DNA from: Candidatus Villigracilis propinquus
Lineage (GTDB): Bacteria; Chloroflexota; Anaerolineae; Anaerolineales; Villigracilaceae
Direction: 5' to 3'
Assembly (NCBI GenBank): GCA_016714565.1
Contig: JADKDM010000037.1
Location: 478,524 to 542,523, forward strand
DNA: 64,000 bases
Below the pieces are notes generated by a model. The model was not told the origin of the DNA, made no database searches, and worked only from the letters and a program-made list of their open reading frames with translations. Every line of letters begins with the position of its first letter. Within the stretch, counting starts at the first letter, position 1. This document shows positions 35,896 to 44,517 of this stretch, piece after piece. The position numbers were made by a program, and so were the translations under genes.

Positions 35896-36750
35896 CTATT
35901 TTTTATTACGAAACAACTCCGTCCTCACCTGTTCCACATTTGTAAATTTTGTTTTCAGCGAGGGTATTTCGATGATCTTTGCACCCAACTTATCGGACTG
36001 CTTCGCCATTTGCTCACGGTCCTTGATCGGGTAGAAATATTCCATGGACTGATCAAGCCGTGTTTGCAATTTTTCACTCAATGCTGCCAGATTGGACGGG
36101 GGCAAAACTAGCACAAAATCTGTACCGGTTAAATGACCGAGAAAATCTTCAGGGCGGCTCACTTCACGCATGGTATTGACGATCATCAAACTGATCGCCC
36201 GCAGAACATCATCCGAGGCGACAAAGCCGTACGCTTCACGGAAAGAATCCATATTTTCGAGAAGAACGAACAATAACGCCGACCCATCCATGCCGATAAC
36301 TTCGGAAAGCTTTTCGTCCACAAGTGCGCCTTCTGGCAGGCCGGTGACGGGGTTAGTCAATGAACCTTGACTGACTCTCTTCAACGCATTTCGGACACGC
36401 AAGCGTAGTTCCTGCACATCGAATGGCTTGGTGATGTAATCATCTGCGCCTATCTCAAGTCCCTGGAGACGGTCAGAGCGGTCTCGTTTTTCAGTGAGGA
36501 AAATGATCGGGATGTCGGAGGTACGGCGGTCGGCTCGCAAACGGCGAGCTACTTCATACCCATCGATATCAGGCAGGCGAATATCTAGAATGATCAAATC
36601 CGGGTGATCCTGCAAAGAGGAGCGGACCCCATCTTCCCCCCAATTAACCGTAAACACTTCATATCCCTGAACGCGAAAATACGCATTCAGCATTTCAGCC
36701 ACGTCAAGATCGTCTTCAACGATGAGTATTTTGGACTTGGTGTCTGTCAT
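35896..36750 (-). CDS. Response regulator with degenerate GGDEF domain
   Basis: Two hundred and eighty-four residues. The receiver domain (1-125) has the acidic pair EDD near 12, phospho-acceptor Asp56 (LIILDIRLPD), Thr in IFLTEKRD and Lys in YITKPFD. The C-terminal half follows the GGDEF pattern (LTNPVTGLPEGALV, LLFVLLENMDSF, and LGHLTGTDFVLVLPP where GG(D/E)EF would be), so catalysis is unlikely. It may act as a phosphorylation-controlled adaptor. Co-transcribed with roadblock and V4R genes, which suggests a signalling module that passes through protein contacts rather than DNA binding. Confidence 0.8.
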   Translation of the reverse strand: MTDTKSKILIVEDDLDVAEMLNAYFRVQGYEVFTVNWGEDGVRSSLQDHPDLIILDIRLPDIDGYEVARRLRADRRTSDIPIIFLTEKRDRSDRLQGLEIGADDYITKPFDVQELRLRVRNALKRVSQGSLTNPVTGLPEGALVDEKLSEVIGMDGSALLFVLLENMDSFREAYGFVASDDVLRAISLMIVNTMREVSRPEDFLGHLTGTDFVLVLPPSNLAALSEKLQTRLDQSMEYFYPIKDREQMAKQSDKLGAKIIEIPSLKTKFTNVEQVRTELFRNKK

Positions 36751-36766
36751 GCCAGATTCTTTTCAG

Positions 36767-37402
36767 CTACGAAATTGGTTCTTTTTGCACGATGAATTCG
36801 CAGACGCTGTCTCCGATGGCAATGCACTTGGATTCGTTGACACGAAATTCATTGCCGCCGGAAACCCATTTGAGCGCTTCCTGCAAGAGGCCGGTTGAAA
36901 CAAAGCAAACAGGCTTATCCACACCGGTGCGTCCCCAACAGCAAGGGCAGGCGTGGATGGTCCATACCCATTCGGTATCTTTTTCTTCTACGGTCGTCTG
37001 TTGATCACTCAGCTGGGAAAATATTTTTGCGAAAGCTGGCAGACCAATTCTCAGCTTGGATTGAAGCGGGAGAACCACGAATGCCAAATCTGCCGCGCCT
37101 GCTAGGGCACCAAAGCTCTTCAATCCGTCAGAGAAGGTTGCGCGTCCCGCTCGAAGAGCAAGACCACGCCCGCCGCGAGGACCGTACATTTCTTCCAAAG
37201 CGGAACCAAGCGCGGAAAGTTCTGAAAAGTCAAAACCTTTATTAAGATTGTCCTGGGGGTATTCTTCAACATAATGGTTCAACCCGGCCAGATTCAAAAT
37301 GGCGTTCAGACCATTCTTTCCCATCACCTCTTCCAAAGATTTGATGGTGATCAATCCAAATTTATTAGGGTAATACAATCCACTTTTTTGAAGGGGGGCC
37401 AT
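36767..37402 (-). CDS. V4R-domain (4-vinyl reductase) protein
   Basis: Two hundred and eleven residues. The V4R core shows LEEVMGKNGLNAILNLAGL near 22, the middle GGRGLALRAGRATFSDGLK, and a Cys-rich end HACPCCWGRTGVDKPVCF with CIAIGDSVCEF. This matches the hydrocarbon-binding V4R family (bacteriochlorophyll 4-vinyl reductase BchJ, XylR sensor domain), where the cysteines can hold zinc. It stands alone here, not fused to a regulator, and lies between a roadblock and a response-regulator gene. A small-molecule or redox input for that module is plausible. Confidence 0.75.
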   Translation of the reverse strand: MAPLQKSGLYYPNKFGLITIKSLEEVMGKNGLNAILNLAGLNHYVEEYPQDNLNKGFDFSELSALGSALEEMYGPRGGRGLALRAGRATFSDGLKSFGALAGAADLAFVVLPLQSKLRIGLPAFAKIFSQLSDQQTTVEEKDTEWVWTIHACPCCWGRTGVDKPVCFVSTGLLQEALKWVSGGNEFRVNESKCIAIGDSVCEFIVQKEPIS

Positions 37403-37412
37403 AAAAACTCCA

Positions 37413-37784
37413 CTAAATCAACTTCGCCAGATCTTCGGCGGCGCGACGCATATCAAGGAAGATCAGGCCAAGTTTGGCCTGTTCGCGAGCCAGTGCGGTA
37501 AGAACTGCCTCATCACCAATTGACATCAAAACAACATATCCCTTTAATCCCTTGATATAAACCTGTTCAAGGGAACCACGCCCCAATTCACCGGCAATGC
37601 GCTCACCCAACGAAAGCATCGCAGCGGACATGGCGGAAACACGGTCTTCTTCCACGCCTTGCGGAAGAGCAGACGCGATGCTCAGGCCATCAACACTTAC
37701 CACAGCGGAGGCTTCAATATCAGGTGATGAAGCCTGTAATTCACGCAGGCGATCCACCATTTGTTGCGTACGGTTTTTAGACAA
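37413..37784 (-). CDS. Roadblock/LC7-domain protein
   Basis: One hundred and twenty-three residues from a TTG at 37784, chosen because AGGAGG lies just 6 nt upstream; an ATG at 37760 is the alternative. The Roadblock fold shows VDRLRELQASSPDIEASAVVS, VDGLSIASALP, MSAAMLSLGERIAGEL and the strand YIKGLKGYVVLMSIG. Such MglB-like proteins act with small GTPases in polarity or with two-component inputs. No MglA-like GTPase is seen within the window. First gene of the operon 37784 to 35140. Confidence 0.75.
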   Translation of the reverse strand: MSKNRTQQMVDRLRELQASSPDIEASAVVSVDGLSIASALPQGVEEDRVSAMSAAMLSLGERIAGELGRGSLEQVYIKGLKGYVVLMSIGDEAVLTALAREQAKLGLIFLDMRRAAEDLAKLI

Positions 37785-37903
37785 GCCAACCCTCCTGGGG
37801 GAATTTAACGCCCGAAAACTCTGGAGACGTCGATTTAAGAATAGTGAGACTATTTTAGAACATGGGGTGCATTGTGTCAAGTTCGGTGCATTCAAACAAA
37901 CAA

Positions 37904-38521
37904 TTATGATAACCCCCGGCGCTTCTCTTTCATCCCTTTTGCCACTTCCAACGAGTCCGCATCTCCACGCTTTTCCAGCTCATGGATGATGTTTTTGTGA
38001 TCTTCATCATTTCGGTTTTGGCTGAGTTTGTAGCCTGCGTCAATTCGGGTCACTTCCAGCGCGAAGCCAAAGACACCATTCATCTCTTTTTGGACAAATT
38101 CCTCTGGCAGATCTTCCAGACGATAGGAAGTGCCCGCTTCATGACCACCGACCAGTTGACTCAACAACAAGTGCAGTTCCTCCCCTTCAACTGCTCGCAC
38201 TCTTCCATAGACATGTACCATCATGTAATTCCATGTCGGCACGTTGACATGGTTGTACCAGCGCGGCGAGATGTAGGTGTGCGCTCCCTGAAAGATGAGC
38301 AGCACTTCCTGCTCACCAAAGCTCTTCCACTGCGGGTTCGCGCGGGACATATGCCCCAAAATTGTGAGTACACCTTTTTCGTCTGCGATAATTTCCACAG
38401 GCAAATGAGTTGCGGTCAGTTTTTCTCCGTCATGGCTCACCAGCGCGGGGAAATTGTTCTGTTTCAGGAAATCGATGATCTTTTCACGGTCTTCTTCACG
38501 GTAAAGTTTTGGAATGTGCAT
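37904..38521 (-). CDS. PaiB-like FMN-binding protein
   Basis: Two hundred and five residues. MHIPKLYREEDREKIIDFLK, ALVSHDGEKLTATHLP, GHMSRANPQWKSF and HTYISPRWY, VPTWNYMMVHVYG are the strongly conserved parts of the PaiB/FMN-binding negative transcriptional regulator family (split-barrel flavin fold). In Bacillus PaiB affects sporulation and protease genes; in Chloroflexota the role is unknown. ATG 38521 with AGAGGAT upstream is the start; a longer frame is not supported. Just upstream lie three hairpins (38539-38596). Confidence 0.85.
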   Translation of the reverse strand: MHIPKLYREEDREKIIDFLKQNNFPALVSHDGEKLTATHLPVEIIADEKGVLTILGHMSRANPQWKSFGEQEVLLIFQGAHTYISPRWYNHVNVPTWNYMMVHVYGRVRAVEGEELHLLLSQLVGGHEAGTSYRLEDLPEEFVQKEMNGVFGFALEVTRIDAGYKLSQNRNDEDHKNIIHELEKRGDADSLEVAKGMKEKRRGLS

Positions 38522-38538
38522 GTAAATATCCTCTGTGC

Positions 38539-38596
38539 CGCAACATTTATGTTGCGCATGATTAGTGATTACGAGTAATCGCAAGATAAATCTTGC
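38539..38596. repeat. Three tandem palindromic hairpins in the plsC-paiB gap
   Basis: Three perfect hairpins follow each other: CGCAACAT/ATGTTGCG (38539-38556), GATTAC/GTAATC (38567-38580) and GCAAGAT/ATCTTGC (38581-38596). On the minus strand they lie after plsC and before the paiB-like gene. They might process mRNA or end plsC transcription. No T-run follows. Confidence 0.5.
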
Positions 38597-38608
38597 GCTA
38601 CCATGCCA

Positions 38609-39286
38609 TTACCCAAACCCCTTGGGGACTTCGGCATAGACTCCGCGCATATCTTCGGGGAGGCCTTTAGCGAGGGCGAACATGACTCTATCCATGAGGG
38701 CGAGCGGGGTTTCGCCGGGTTTGGGCAAAATGGGCGGGAGAATGCGGATGGTTACATCTGCGCGACGGGGAAAGCGCTTGAAAAATTTGTCAGTGCCGAT
38801 AACGGCCATGGGGACGATGGAACAGCCTGCGTCAAGAGCGAGGCGCGCGGAGCCTGTTTTCGCGACGCTGAGTCCCCTTCCTTTGGAGCGTGTCCCTTCG
38901 GGAAACATGCCGAGGGTTTGTCCATTCGCAAGAACTTTGGCAGCGTGGCGAAGCGCCCATTCATCCTTCTCGCCTCGATTGACGGGAAAGGCTCCCAACT
39001 CGCGATAGGCAATTTCCAACACGGGGATTTTGAAGAGACTGGCCTTGCCCATGAAAAAGATGGGACGAGGAAGGCTGAACTGCATGGGCAAAACATCAAA
39101 ATTCGTTACATGGTTGGCGGTCAACACAACCGCGCCGTCCAACGGAAAGTTTTCCAGGCCTTCCACCCGCAAATTCATGACCAATTTGAAAAGAGAGCCA
39201 ATCACAAAAATGGCAAACTTCCGAAATGGGGTTGCATGGAATACAAACCGCGTTTTATCGCGAGGGTCAAAAAAAGTGACTTCTGT
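38609..39286 (-). CDS. plsC: 1-acyl-sn-glycerol-3-phosphate acyltransferase
   Basis: About 225 residues. The acyltransferase core has NHVTNFD (HX4D, near 61), the FMGKASLFKIP block, AFPVNRGEK and FPEGTRSKGRG (near 128), then IVPMAVIGTD. It adds the second acyl chain to lysophosphatidate at the membrane. A TTG at 39286 with GGGAG upstream is the probable start; TATAAT at 39317-39312 lies upstream of it at a distance that fits this start and not the longer frame. Divergent from eno. Confidence 0.8.
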   Translation of the reverse strand, partial: TEVTFFDPRDKTRFVFHATPFRKFAIFVIGSLFKLVMNLRVEGLENFPLDGAVVLTANHVTNFDVLPMQFSLPRPIFFMGKASLFKIPVLEIAYRELGAFPVNRGEKDEWALRHAAKVLANGQTLGMFPEGTRSKGRGLSVAKTGSARLALDAGCSIVPMAVIGTDKFFKRFPRRADVTIRILPPILPKPGETPLALMDRVMFALAKGLPEDMRGVYAEVPKGFG

Positions 39287-39311
39287 CAAGATGACATCTC
39301 CCAATGTTGGG

Positions 39312-39317
39312 ATTATA
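39312..39317 (-). promoter_or_regulatory. -10 box of plsC
   Basis: TATAAT on the minus strand, 25 nt before the TTG start at 39286, with GGGAG between. Confidence 0.45.
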
Positions 39318-39412
39318 CTTGAAGGGAGCAAGGGACAAAAAAGGTCTTCACGCTTATAAAATTCGAAGCCAGACATTCATCTAGCTTTAGATAACAACCC
39401 CAGGAGTTTAAT

Positions 39413-40711
39413 ATGGATACAACAATTGAAAGCATCTCCGCGTTGGAAATTCTCGACTCACGCGGCAACCCCACAGTAGAAGTGGAAGTGGTTTTAATGG
39501 ACGGCGCATGGGGACGCGCAGCAGTTCCCTCCGGCGCATCCACCGGCGAGCACGAAGCTCTCGAAATGCGTGATGGCGACAAGAAGCGCTATCTCGGCAA
39601 GGGTGTTTCAAAGGCTGTTGCCAATGTCAACGGCGTGATCGCAGAATCCCTTTTCGGTTGGGATGCCTCCGAGCAGAAAGCGATTGACGCTGAATTGCTC
39701 TCAATGGACGGAACTGCCAACAAGTCGGTACTTGGTGCGAATGCGATCTTGGGCGTCAGCCTTGCGGTTGCCAAAGCTGCCGCAAATTCATTCGGTATGC
39801 CTTTGTATCGCTACCTCGGCGGCGTGTATGCTCACGTCCTCCCCGTCCCGATGATGAACATCATGAACGGCGGCGCACACACAAGCTGGCAGAGCACCGA
39901 TATGCAGGAATTCATGGTAATGCCTTTCGGCGCTCCTTCCTTCTCTGAAGGTTTGCGCTGGGGTGCGGAAATTTACCACGCCTTGAAATCTGTATTAAAA
40001 GAAAAAGGTTACGGCGCCCTCGTTGGTGATGAAGGCGGTTACGCTCCCGCTCTCAAGGCCAACAACGAAGCCATTGAATTGATCCTCGCCGCCATTGAAA
40101 AAGCTGGCTTCAAAGCTGGCCGCGGACAACAGGTTGCCATTGCGCTTGATCCTGCCGCTTCCGAACTTTACGACGAGAAGACCAAGAAATACAACCTCCG
40201 CAAGGAAGGCAGAGAATTAACTGGCGAACAAATGGTTGAGTTCTGGGCCAAGTGGGTCAATGACTATCCCATCGTTTCCATCGAAGACGGACTTGCACAG
40301 GATGACTGGAGTTCCTGGAGTTTGATGACTAAGAAATTGGGCGACAAGATCCAGATCGTTGGTGATGATCTTTTGGTGACCAACCCCGAGCGCGTCCGCA
40401 AGGCGATTTCAGAAAACGCCGCGAATGCTTTGCTCGTCAAAGTAAACCAGATCGGTTCCTTGAGCGAAACCATCGAAGCCGTTGAACTTTGTCAACGCGC
40501 TGGATGGAGAGCTGTCACCTCTCACCGCTCCGGTGAAACGGAAGACGCCACCATTGCAGACCTCGCTGTTGCCCTGAACACCGGGCAGATCAAGACCGGT
40601 GCTCCGGCCCGCTCCGACAGAGTTGCGAAGTACAACCAACTCCTTCGCATCGAAGCCGAGTTGGGAACTGAAGCAAGATACGCAGGCTGGGACGCCTTGA
40701 AATCAAAATAA
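39413..40711 (+). CDS. eno: Enolase
   Basis: Four hundred and thirty-two residues, full length. Interconverts 2-phosphoglycerate and phosphoenolpyruvate in glycolysis. Seen are the N-terminal SRGNPTVEVEV, GASTGEHEALE, the base Glu/Lys region VGDEGGYAP, metal Asp in AIALDPAASE and SIEDGLAQDDW, VNQIGSLSET and SHRSGETEDA. All substrate and Mg ligands are intact. CAGGAG precedes the ATG and TATAAA near 39355 is a likely -10. A strong terminator follows. Confidence 0.97.
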   Translation: MDTTIESISALEILDSRGNPTVEVEVVLMDGAWGRAAVPSGASTGEHEALEMRDGDKKRYLGKGVSKAVANVNGVIAESLFGWDASEQKAIDAELLSMDGTANKSVLGANAILGVSLAVAKAAANSFGMPLYRYLGGVYAHVLPVPMMNIMNGGAHTSWQSTDMQEFMVMPFGAPSFSEGLRWGAEIYHALKSVLKEKGYGALVGDEGGYAPALKANNEAIELILAAIEKAGFKAGRGQQVAIALDPAASELYDEKTKKYNLRKEGRELTGEQMVEFWAKWVNDYPIVSIEDGLAQDDWSSWSLMTKKLGDKIQIVGDDLLVTNPERVRKAISENAANALLVKVNQIGSLSETIEAVELCQRAGWRAVTSHRSGETEDATIADLAVALNTGQIKTGAPARSDRVAKYNQLLRIEAELGTEARYAGWDALKSK

Positions 40712-40720
40712 GTTTCAATC

Positions 40721-40752
40721 AGGGCAGAGAAAACATTTCTCTGCCCTTTTTA
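40721..40752 (+). terminator. Terminator of eno
   Basis: AGGGCAGAGA (40721-40730) pairs with TCTCTGCCCT (40738-40747), loop AAACATT, followed by TTTTTATTTT. Confidence 0.9.
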
Positions 40753-40768
40753 TTTTCGGGAGGAACAT

Positions 40769-41893
40769 ATGTCCAACAAAAAAGATATAGAAAGATATTT
40801 CAACAATCGTCAGAAGGAAATTGACGGCGCGGCACTATACCGCGTGCTTGCACAAACCGAAGCACAGCCGCAAATGAAGGAAATTTACACCCGCCTTTCT
40901 GCGAGCGAGGAAAAACACGCCTCGCTGTGGGAAAAGAAACTGGGTGAACTCAAAGTGAATATTCCTCCGCGCATGCCAAGCTGGCGGGCGAAAGTGATGA
41001 TCTGGCTTGCACGGAGATTCGGTCCGCAGTTTATTTTGCCGACGATCACTGGCAATGAAAACGCGGACAGCCAGGCGTATGATGGACAGCCGGAAGCGGA
41101 AGCGTTGATGTTTGCTAAAGATGAGAAGTCCCATGCGCGATTGCTTTCGATGGCATCGAAATCTTCGGCGGGGTTGCCAGGCGCATCTGTGGCGCAGCTT
41201 GAGGGGCGTCACCGCGCGAGCGGCGGCAATGCCTTGCGTGCGGCGGTGCTGGGCGCGAATGATGGACTTGTGTCCATTTTAAGTTTGGTAATGGGTGTAG
41301 CCGGAGCGACCAGTTCGAACAGCCAGGTTCTTATCGCCGGGTTGGCTGGTCTGCTTGCAGGTGCAGGATCCATGGCGTTGGGCGAATGGCTGTCTGTGCA
41401 GAGCTCACGCGAGTTGTACGAAAACCAGATAAAAATTGAAGCCGAAGAAATTGCTGAAAGTCCAGAAGAAGAGCTGGAAGAATTGACCTTGATATATCAA
41501 TCAAAGGGGCTCCCCGAAGACCGCGCAAAAGAACTCGCATCTCACATGATGGCGGATACAAGTAGTATTCTCGATACGCTTGCCCGTGAAGAACTGGGCA
41601 TTGACCCGGAAGAATTGGGCGGCTCTGCATACGAAGCAGCATTCACTTCATTCTTCCTCTTCGCCGTGGGAGCGATCTTCCCCATCTTCCCTTTCCTTTT
41701 CTGGACGGGCGCAACGGCGATCTATCTCAGCCTTGCGATCAGCGGAGTTGGGTTATTCATCATCGGTGCGGGGATCACATTGATGACCGGACGCGGAGTT
41801 CTATTCTCTGGAACAAGGCAGGTGTTAGTTGGTCTTATCGCAGCGGCACTGACCTTCGGTGTCGGTAAATTGATCGGCGTATCACTCGCATAA
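40769..41893 (+). CDS. Ferritin-like domain fused to VIT1/CCC1 transporter
   Basis: Three hundred and seventy-four residues. The first 140 form a ferritin/rubrerythrin-like four-helix bundle with metal-binding pattern DGAALYRVLAQTE (near 20), SASEEKHASLWE (near 46), PEAEALMFAKDEKSHARLL (near 110). The rest is a VIT1/CCC1 iron/manganese transporter: LRAAVLGANDGLVSILSL (near 155), GLLAGAGSMALGEWLSVQSSRE, an EAEEIAESPEEELEEL cytosolic helix and four to five membrane segments. The known encapsulin-like linked form passes iron from the bundle to the channel. GGGAGGA precedes the ATG, 16 nt behind the eno terminator. Confidence 0.85.
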   Translation: MSNKKDIERYFNNRQKEIDGAALYRVLAQTEAQPQMKEIYTRLSASEEKHASLWEKKLGELKVNIPPRMPSWRAKVMIWLARRFGPQFILPTITGNENADSQAYDGQPEAEALMFAKDEKSHARLLSMASKSSAGLPGASVAQLEGRHRASGGNALRAAVLGANDGLVSILSLVMGVAGATSSNSQVLIAGLAGLLAGAGSMALGEWLSVQSSRELYENQIKIEAEEIAESPEEELEELTLIYQSKGLPEDRAKELASHMMADTSSILDTLAREELGIDPEELGGSAYEAAFTSFFLFAVGAIFPIFPFLFWTGATAIYLSLAISGVGLFIIGAGITLMTGRGVLFSGTRQVLVGLIAAALTFGVGKLIGVSLA

Positions 41894-41978
41894 GTAGAAA
41901 AACTCCAGCGTAGTACCTGCGACTTAATGGCAAACAGGCCCGAGCACAGAATGAAGCGAGGGTCTGTTTGTTTTTCCG

Positions 41979-42006
41979 TTGACAAATCAATTTCGAGAGA
42001 TATAAT
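41979..42006 (+). promoter_or_regulatory. Consensus promoter of the ROK gene
   Basis: TTGACA (41979-41984), a 16-nt spacer and TATAAT (42001-42006), both perfect consensus, 31 nt before ATG 42038. The strongest promoter seen in the window. A long AT-rich run surrounds it. Confidence 0.75.
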
Positions 42007-42037
42007 CTATTTGTTGCATCATCATACTAATTGATCC

Positions 42038-43270
42038 ATGTCAAACTATATAACAGACCAAGCATATATTCGCGAAAATAATCTTTCCTCTGTACTGCGG
42101 TTGATTCATTCTCAAGCGCCTATTTCGCGCGCTCAGTTGGCGGTCATTACGGGGCTGAACAAATCCACGATCTCAAGTCTTGTGGATGATTTGATAGCCC
42201 GAAAGCTTGTTAATGAGGCGGGCAGTAATTCCAACGGAGCGGGGCGTCCGGCGATAATGCTTGAAATTAATTCCCAAGCCGGGCTGATCGTTGGCGTGGA
42301 ACTCGGCGTGGATTTCGTTTCTGTGGCTGTCACCGATTTTCTTGGGAACATCGTCTGGCGCAGACGCGAAGATGCGAACCCAAATGAAGACCAGCAAAAA
42401 ATGATCGATCAAACCCTGCGCATTGTGAAAGATGCAATGGGATCCGTAAAAAAGAAAAACGCCCATTTTCTGGGCATGGGGCTTGCGACCCCGGGAACCG
42501 TTAATCTAAAAGAAGGGATTTTGATCTTTGCTCCGAACCTGCACTGGAGAAACGTTCCCTTTAGAAAAATATTTTCAGAACAAACCAGGCTTAAGGTGTT
42601 TGTTGAAAATGATGCAAATGCTGCCGCCACTGCCGAGCACTTATTCGGCACGGCCCGCCAATGTCAGGACTTTCTTTTTGTGTTTGCAGGGGTGGGCATC
42701 GGCGGTGGTTTATTCCTCAACGGAAAACTGTATCGCGGAAAAAACGGGTATGCCGGCGAGATCGGACACTCCCCCATTATGGCTGAACCTTCGCAGACTG
42801 TTTGTCACTGCGGAAACCGTGGATGTTGGGAGACGTACGCAAACCAGTATTCCATCATCCAACGCGTGCAGGCACGCCTGGAAGTAAAACGCACCAGCAT
42901 TATTCCCAAACTCATGGCGGAACATAACTCTTCATTAACTATTCCCCTTATCAAACAAGCCGCGGACGCCGGTGACCGTGAAGCAATAGACTCCTTCGCC
43001 GAGGCTGGCCACGCCATGGGGCAGGGCTTTGCAGGGCTGACAAACATCTTCAACCCCGAAAAGATCATCCTTGGCGGACCGCTCAGCATAGCTGGGGAAT
43101 ACCTGTTACCGGCCATCAAGGAAACCATGGCGCGTCATTCCCTGACGGAAATTGATCAACAAGCCGAGGTGCTCTTATCTCCCTTTGGCCCGGACGCGAG
43201 CCTGATCGGCGCGATTGCCATTGTTGCCGATGGTATCCTTTCCCAGCCTTTAGGTGGCAAGGAAAAATAG
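42038..43270 (+). CDS. ROK-family transcriptional regulator
   Basis: Four hundred and ten residues. N-terminal winged helix-turn-helix (SVLRLIHSQAPISRAQLAVITGLNKSTISS, about 17-47) followed by the sugar-kinase-like ROK domain: GVELGVDFVSVAVTD, ATPGTVNL, NDANAAATAEH, GGLFLNGKLYRG and zinc-binding CHCGNRGCWETY (near 252). The first gene of the sugar locus, behind a perfect promoter. It probably represses the downstream sugar genes until the sugar binds. Its likely operators are not identifiable by eye. Confidence 0.9.
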   Translation: MSNYITDQAYIRENNLSSVLRLIHSQAPISRAQLAVITGLNKSTISSLVDDLIARKLVNEAGSNSNGAGRPAIMLEINSQAGLIVGVELGVDFVSVAVTDFLGNIVWRRREDANPNEDQQKMIDQTLRIVKDAMGSVKKKNAHFLGMGLATPGTVNLKEGILIFAPNLHWRNVPFRKIFSEQTRLKVFVENDANAAATAEHLFGTARQCQDFLFVFAGVGIGGGLFLNGKLYRGKNGYAGEIGHSPIMAEPSQTVCHCGNRGCWETYANQYSIIQRVQARLEVKRTSIIPKLMAEHNSSLTIPLIKQAADAGDREAIDSFAEAGHAMGQGFAGLTNIFNPEKIILGGPLSIAGEYLLPAIKETMARHSLTEIDQQAEVLLSPFGPDASLIGAIAIVADGILSQPLGGKEK

Positions 43271-43332
43271 TCCGCTCAATTCGAACAACAAGGTCATGAA
43301 GTCTGGCTTGCCGGGCTTCATTTGTTTTAAAG

Positions 43333-43338
43333 TACAAT
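43333..43338 (+). promoter_or_regulatory. -10 box of the MFS gene (leaderless)
   Basis: TACAAT lies exactly 6 nt before ATG 43345. A TTGCCG at 43308-43313 (19-nt spacer) is a possible -35. Confidence 0.4.
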
Positions 43339-43344
43339 CCATTT

Positions 43345-44517
43345 ATGAAGAATCAACCATTAAAAACAACTGTCTTTCTTGTCACTGCCGCGTGCTTCCT
43401 TTCCTTTTTTGTGTTTGGCTTTACCGACAACCTCAAAGGTCCCACCCTCCCCTCCATGATCCGCGAATTGAATATCGATTACGGTATCAGCGGAAATATC
43501 TTTTTCGGGGAATATTTTGGCTTTATTATCACCTCGCTCATTGCGGGAATTCTTGCTGACCGATTTGGCCTAAAGGTGATCCTAATTCTGGCAGGCGGCT
43601 TACTTGCAGCAGGCGTTGCTGGGTATAGCTCATTTAGCAACATATTCCTCTTAACCGCTTCCCTGTTTTCGATAGGACTTGGATTAGGTGCAATCGAACT
43701 GGGAGCAAACGCCGCAATTGTGCAGATCCACACGCAAAAAACGGGGCTGTATCTAAATCTTATGGCCGTTTTGCATGGGCTTGGCTCGCTGGTCGCGCCT
43801 TTGTTCGCGGGCTGGCTGCTTGCCATGAACGTCACCTGGCGCACGATCTATCGCTGGGATATTCCGCTGATTGCCCTGTTCGTTCTATTATTTTTATTCC
43901 TGCAAATTCCAAAATCGCAAGGCCAAAGCAACAGCATCGATTTTCGGAACATCCCAAACTTTGCATTCAAAGGAAACCTTCCCTGGTTCTACGCGGCCAT
44001 TGCATTTTATGTAGCGGCCGAGCTCGGCGTTGGCTCCTGGCTGGTGACCTTTCTTCAAAATACCCGCGGGGCAAGCGTACTTGGCAGCAACCAAAGCCTC
44101 TCCCTTTTCTTTGCATTGCTTATGCTTGGCCGCCTTGGGGGCGGCTTCATCGTACATCGCCTGGGATATTTACGCTCTATCCTGTTCGCATCCATCGGCA
44201 GCTTGATCTGCATCACCATTGGCACATTCACGAACTTTTCAGTTTTTCTTCCGATCACGGGATTCTTTTTCTCGATCATCTTCCCGACCTTCACAGCCAG
44301 CGTCTCGGAAAACGTGAAGGAAAACATGAACACGATCCTGGGCGTGCTGTACACATTCGCCGGCATCGGCGGCCTGCTTGGCCCCTGGGTCATCGCACAG
44401 GCAAGCGATCTGCTTGGCTTGAATTTGGGATTTGCATTTGCCGTCATTTTCACGGCGCTCTTGACCGCGTCAGTATCTATCTTATTAAAAGGAGCAAAGA
44501 ATGGACAAACCACTTAA
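43345..44517 (+). CDS. MFS transporter, sugar permease-like
   Basis: Three hundred and ninety residues, about 12 membrane helices. The family loop motif appears as GILADRFGLKVI near residue 70, with further MFS turns (GRLGGGFIVHRLGYLRSI near 255) and a PSGW-like gap. It resembles the fucose/FHS or YbjJ groups. With the ROK regulator and Gfo/Idh dehydrogenase adjacent, it probably moves a monosaccharide or polyol. Starts 74 nt after ROK, with a -10 just 6 nt before the ATG; its last 17 nt overlap the next gene. Confidence 0.8.
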   Translation: MKNQPLKTTVFLVTAACFLSFFVFGFTDNLKGPTLPSMIRELNIDYGISGNIFFGEYFGFIITSLIAGILADRFGLKVILILAGGLLAAGVAGYSSFSNIFLLTASLFSIGLGLGAIELGANAAIVQIHTQKTGLYLNLMAVLHGLGSLVAPLFAGWLLAMNVTWRTIYRWDIPLIALFVLLFLFLQIPKSQGQSNSIDFRNIPNFAFKGNLPWFYAAIAFYVAAELGVGSWLVTFLQNTRGASVLGSNQSLSLFFALLMLGRLGGGFIVHRLGYLRSILFASIGSLICITIGTFTNFSVFLPITGFFFSIIFPTFTASVSENVKENMNTILGVLYTFAGIGGLLGPWVIAQASDLLGLNLGFAFAVIFTALLTASVSILLKGAKNGQTT

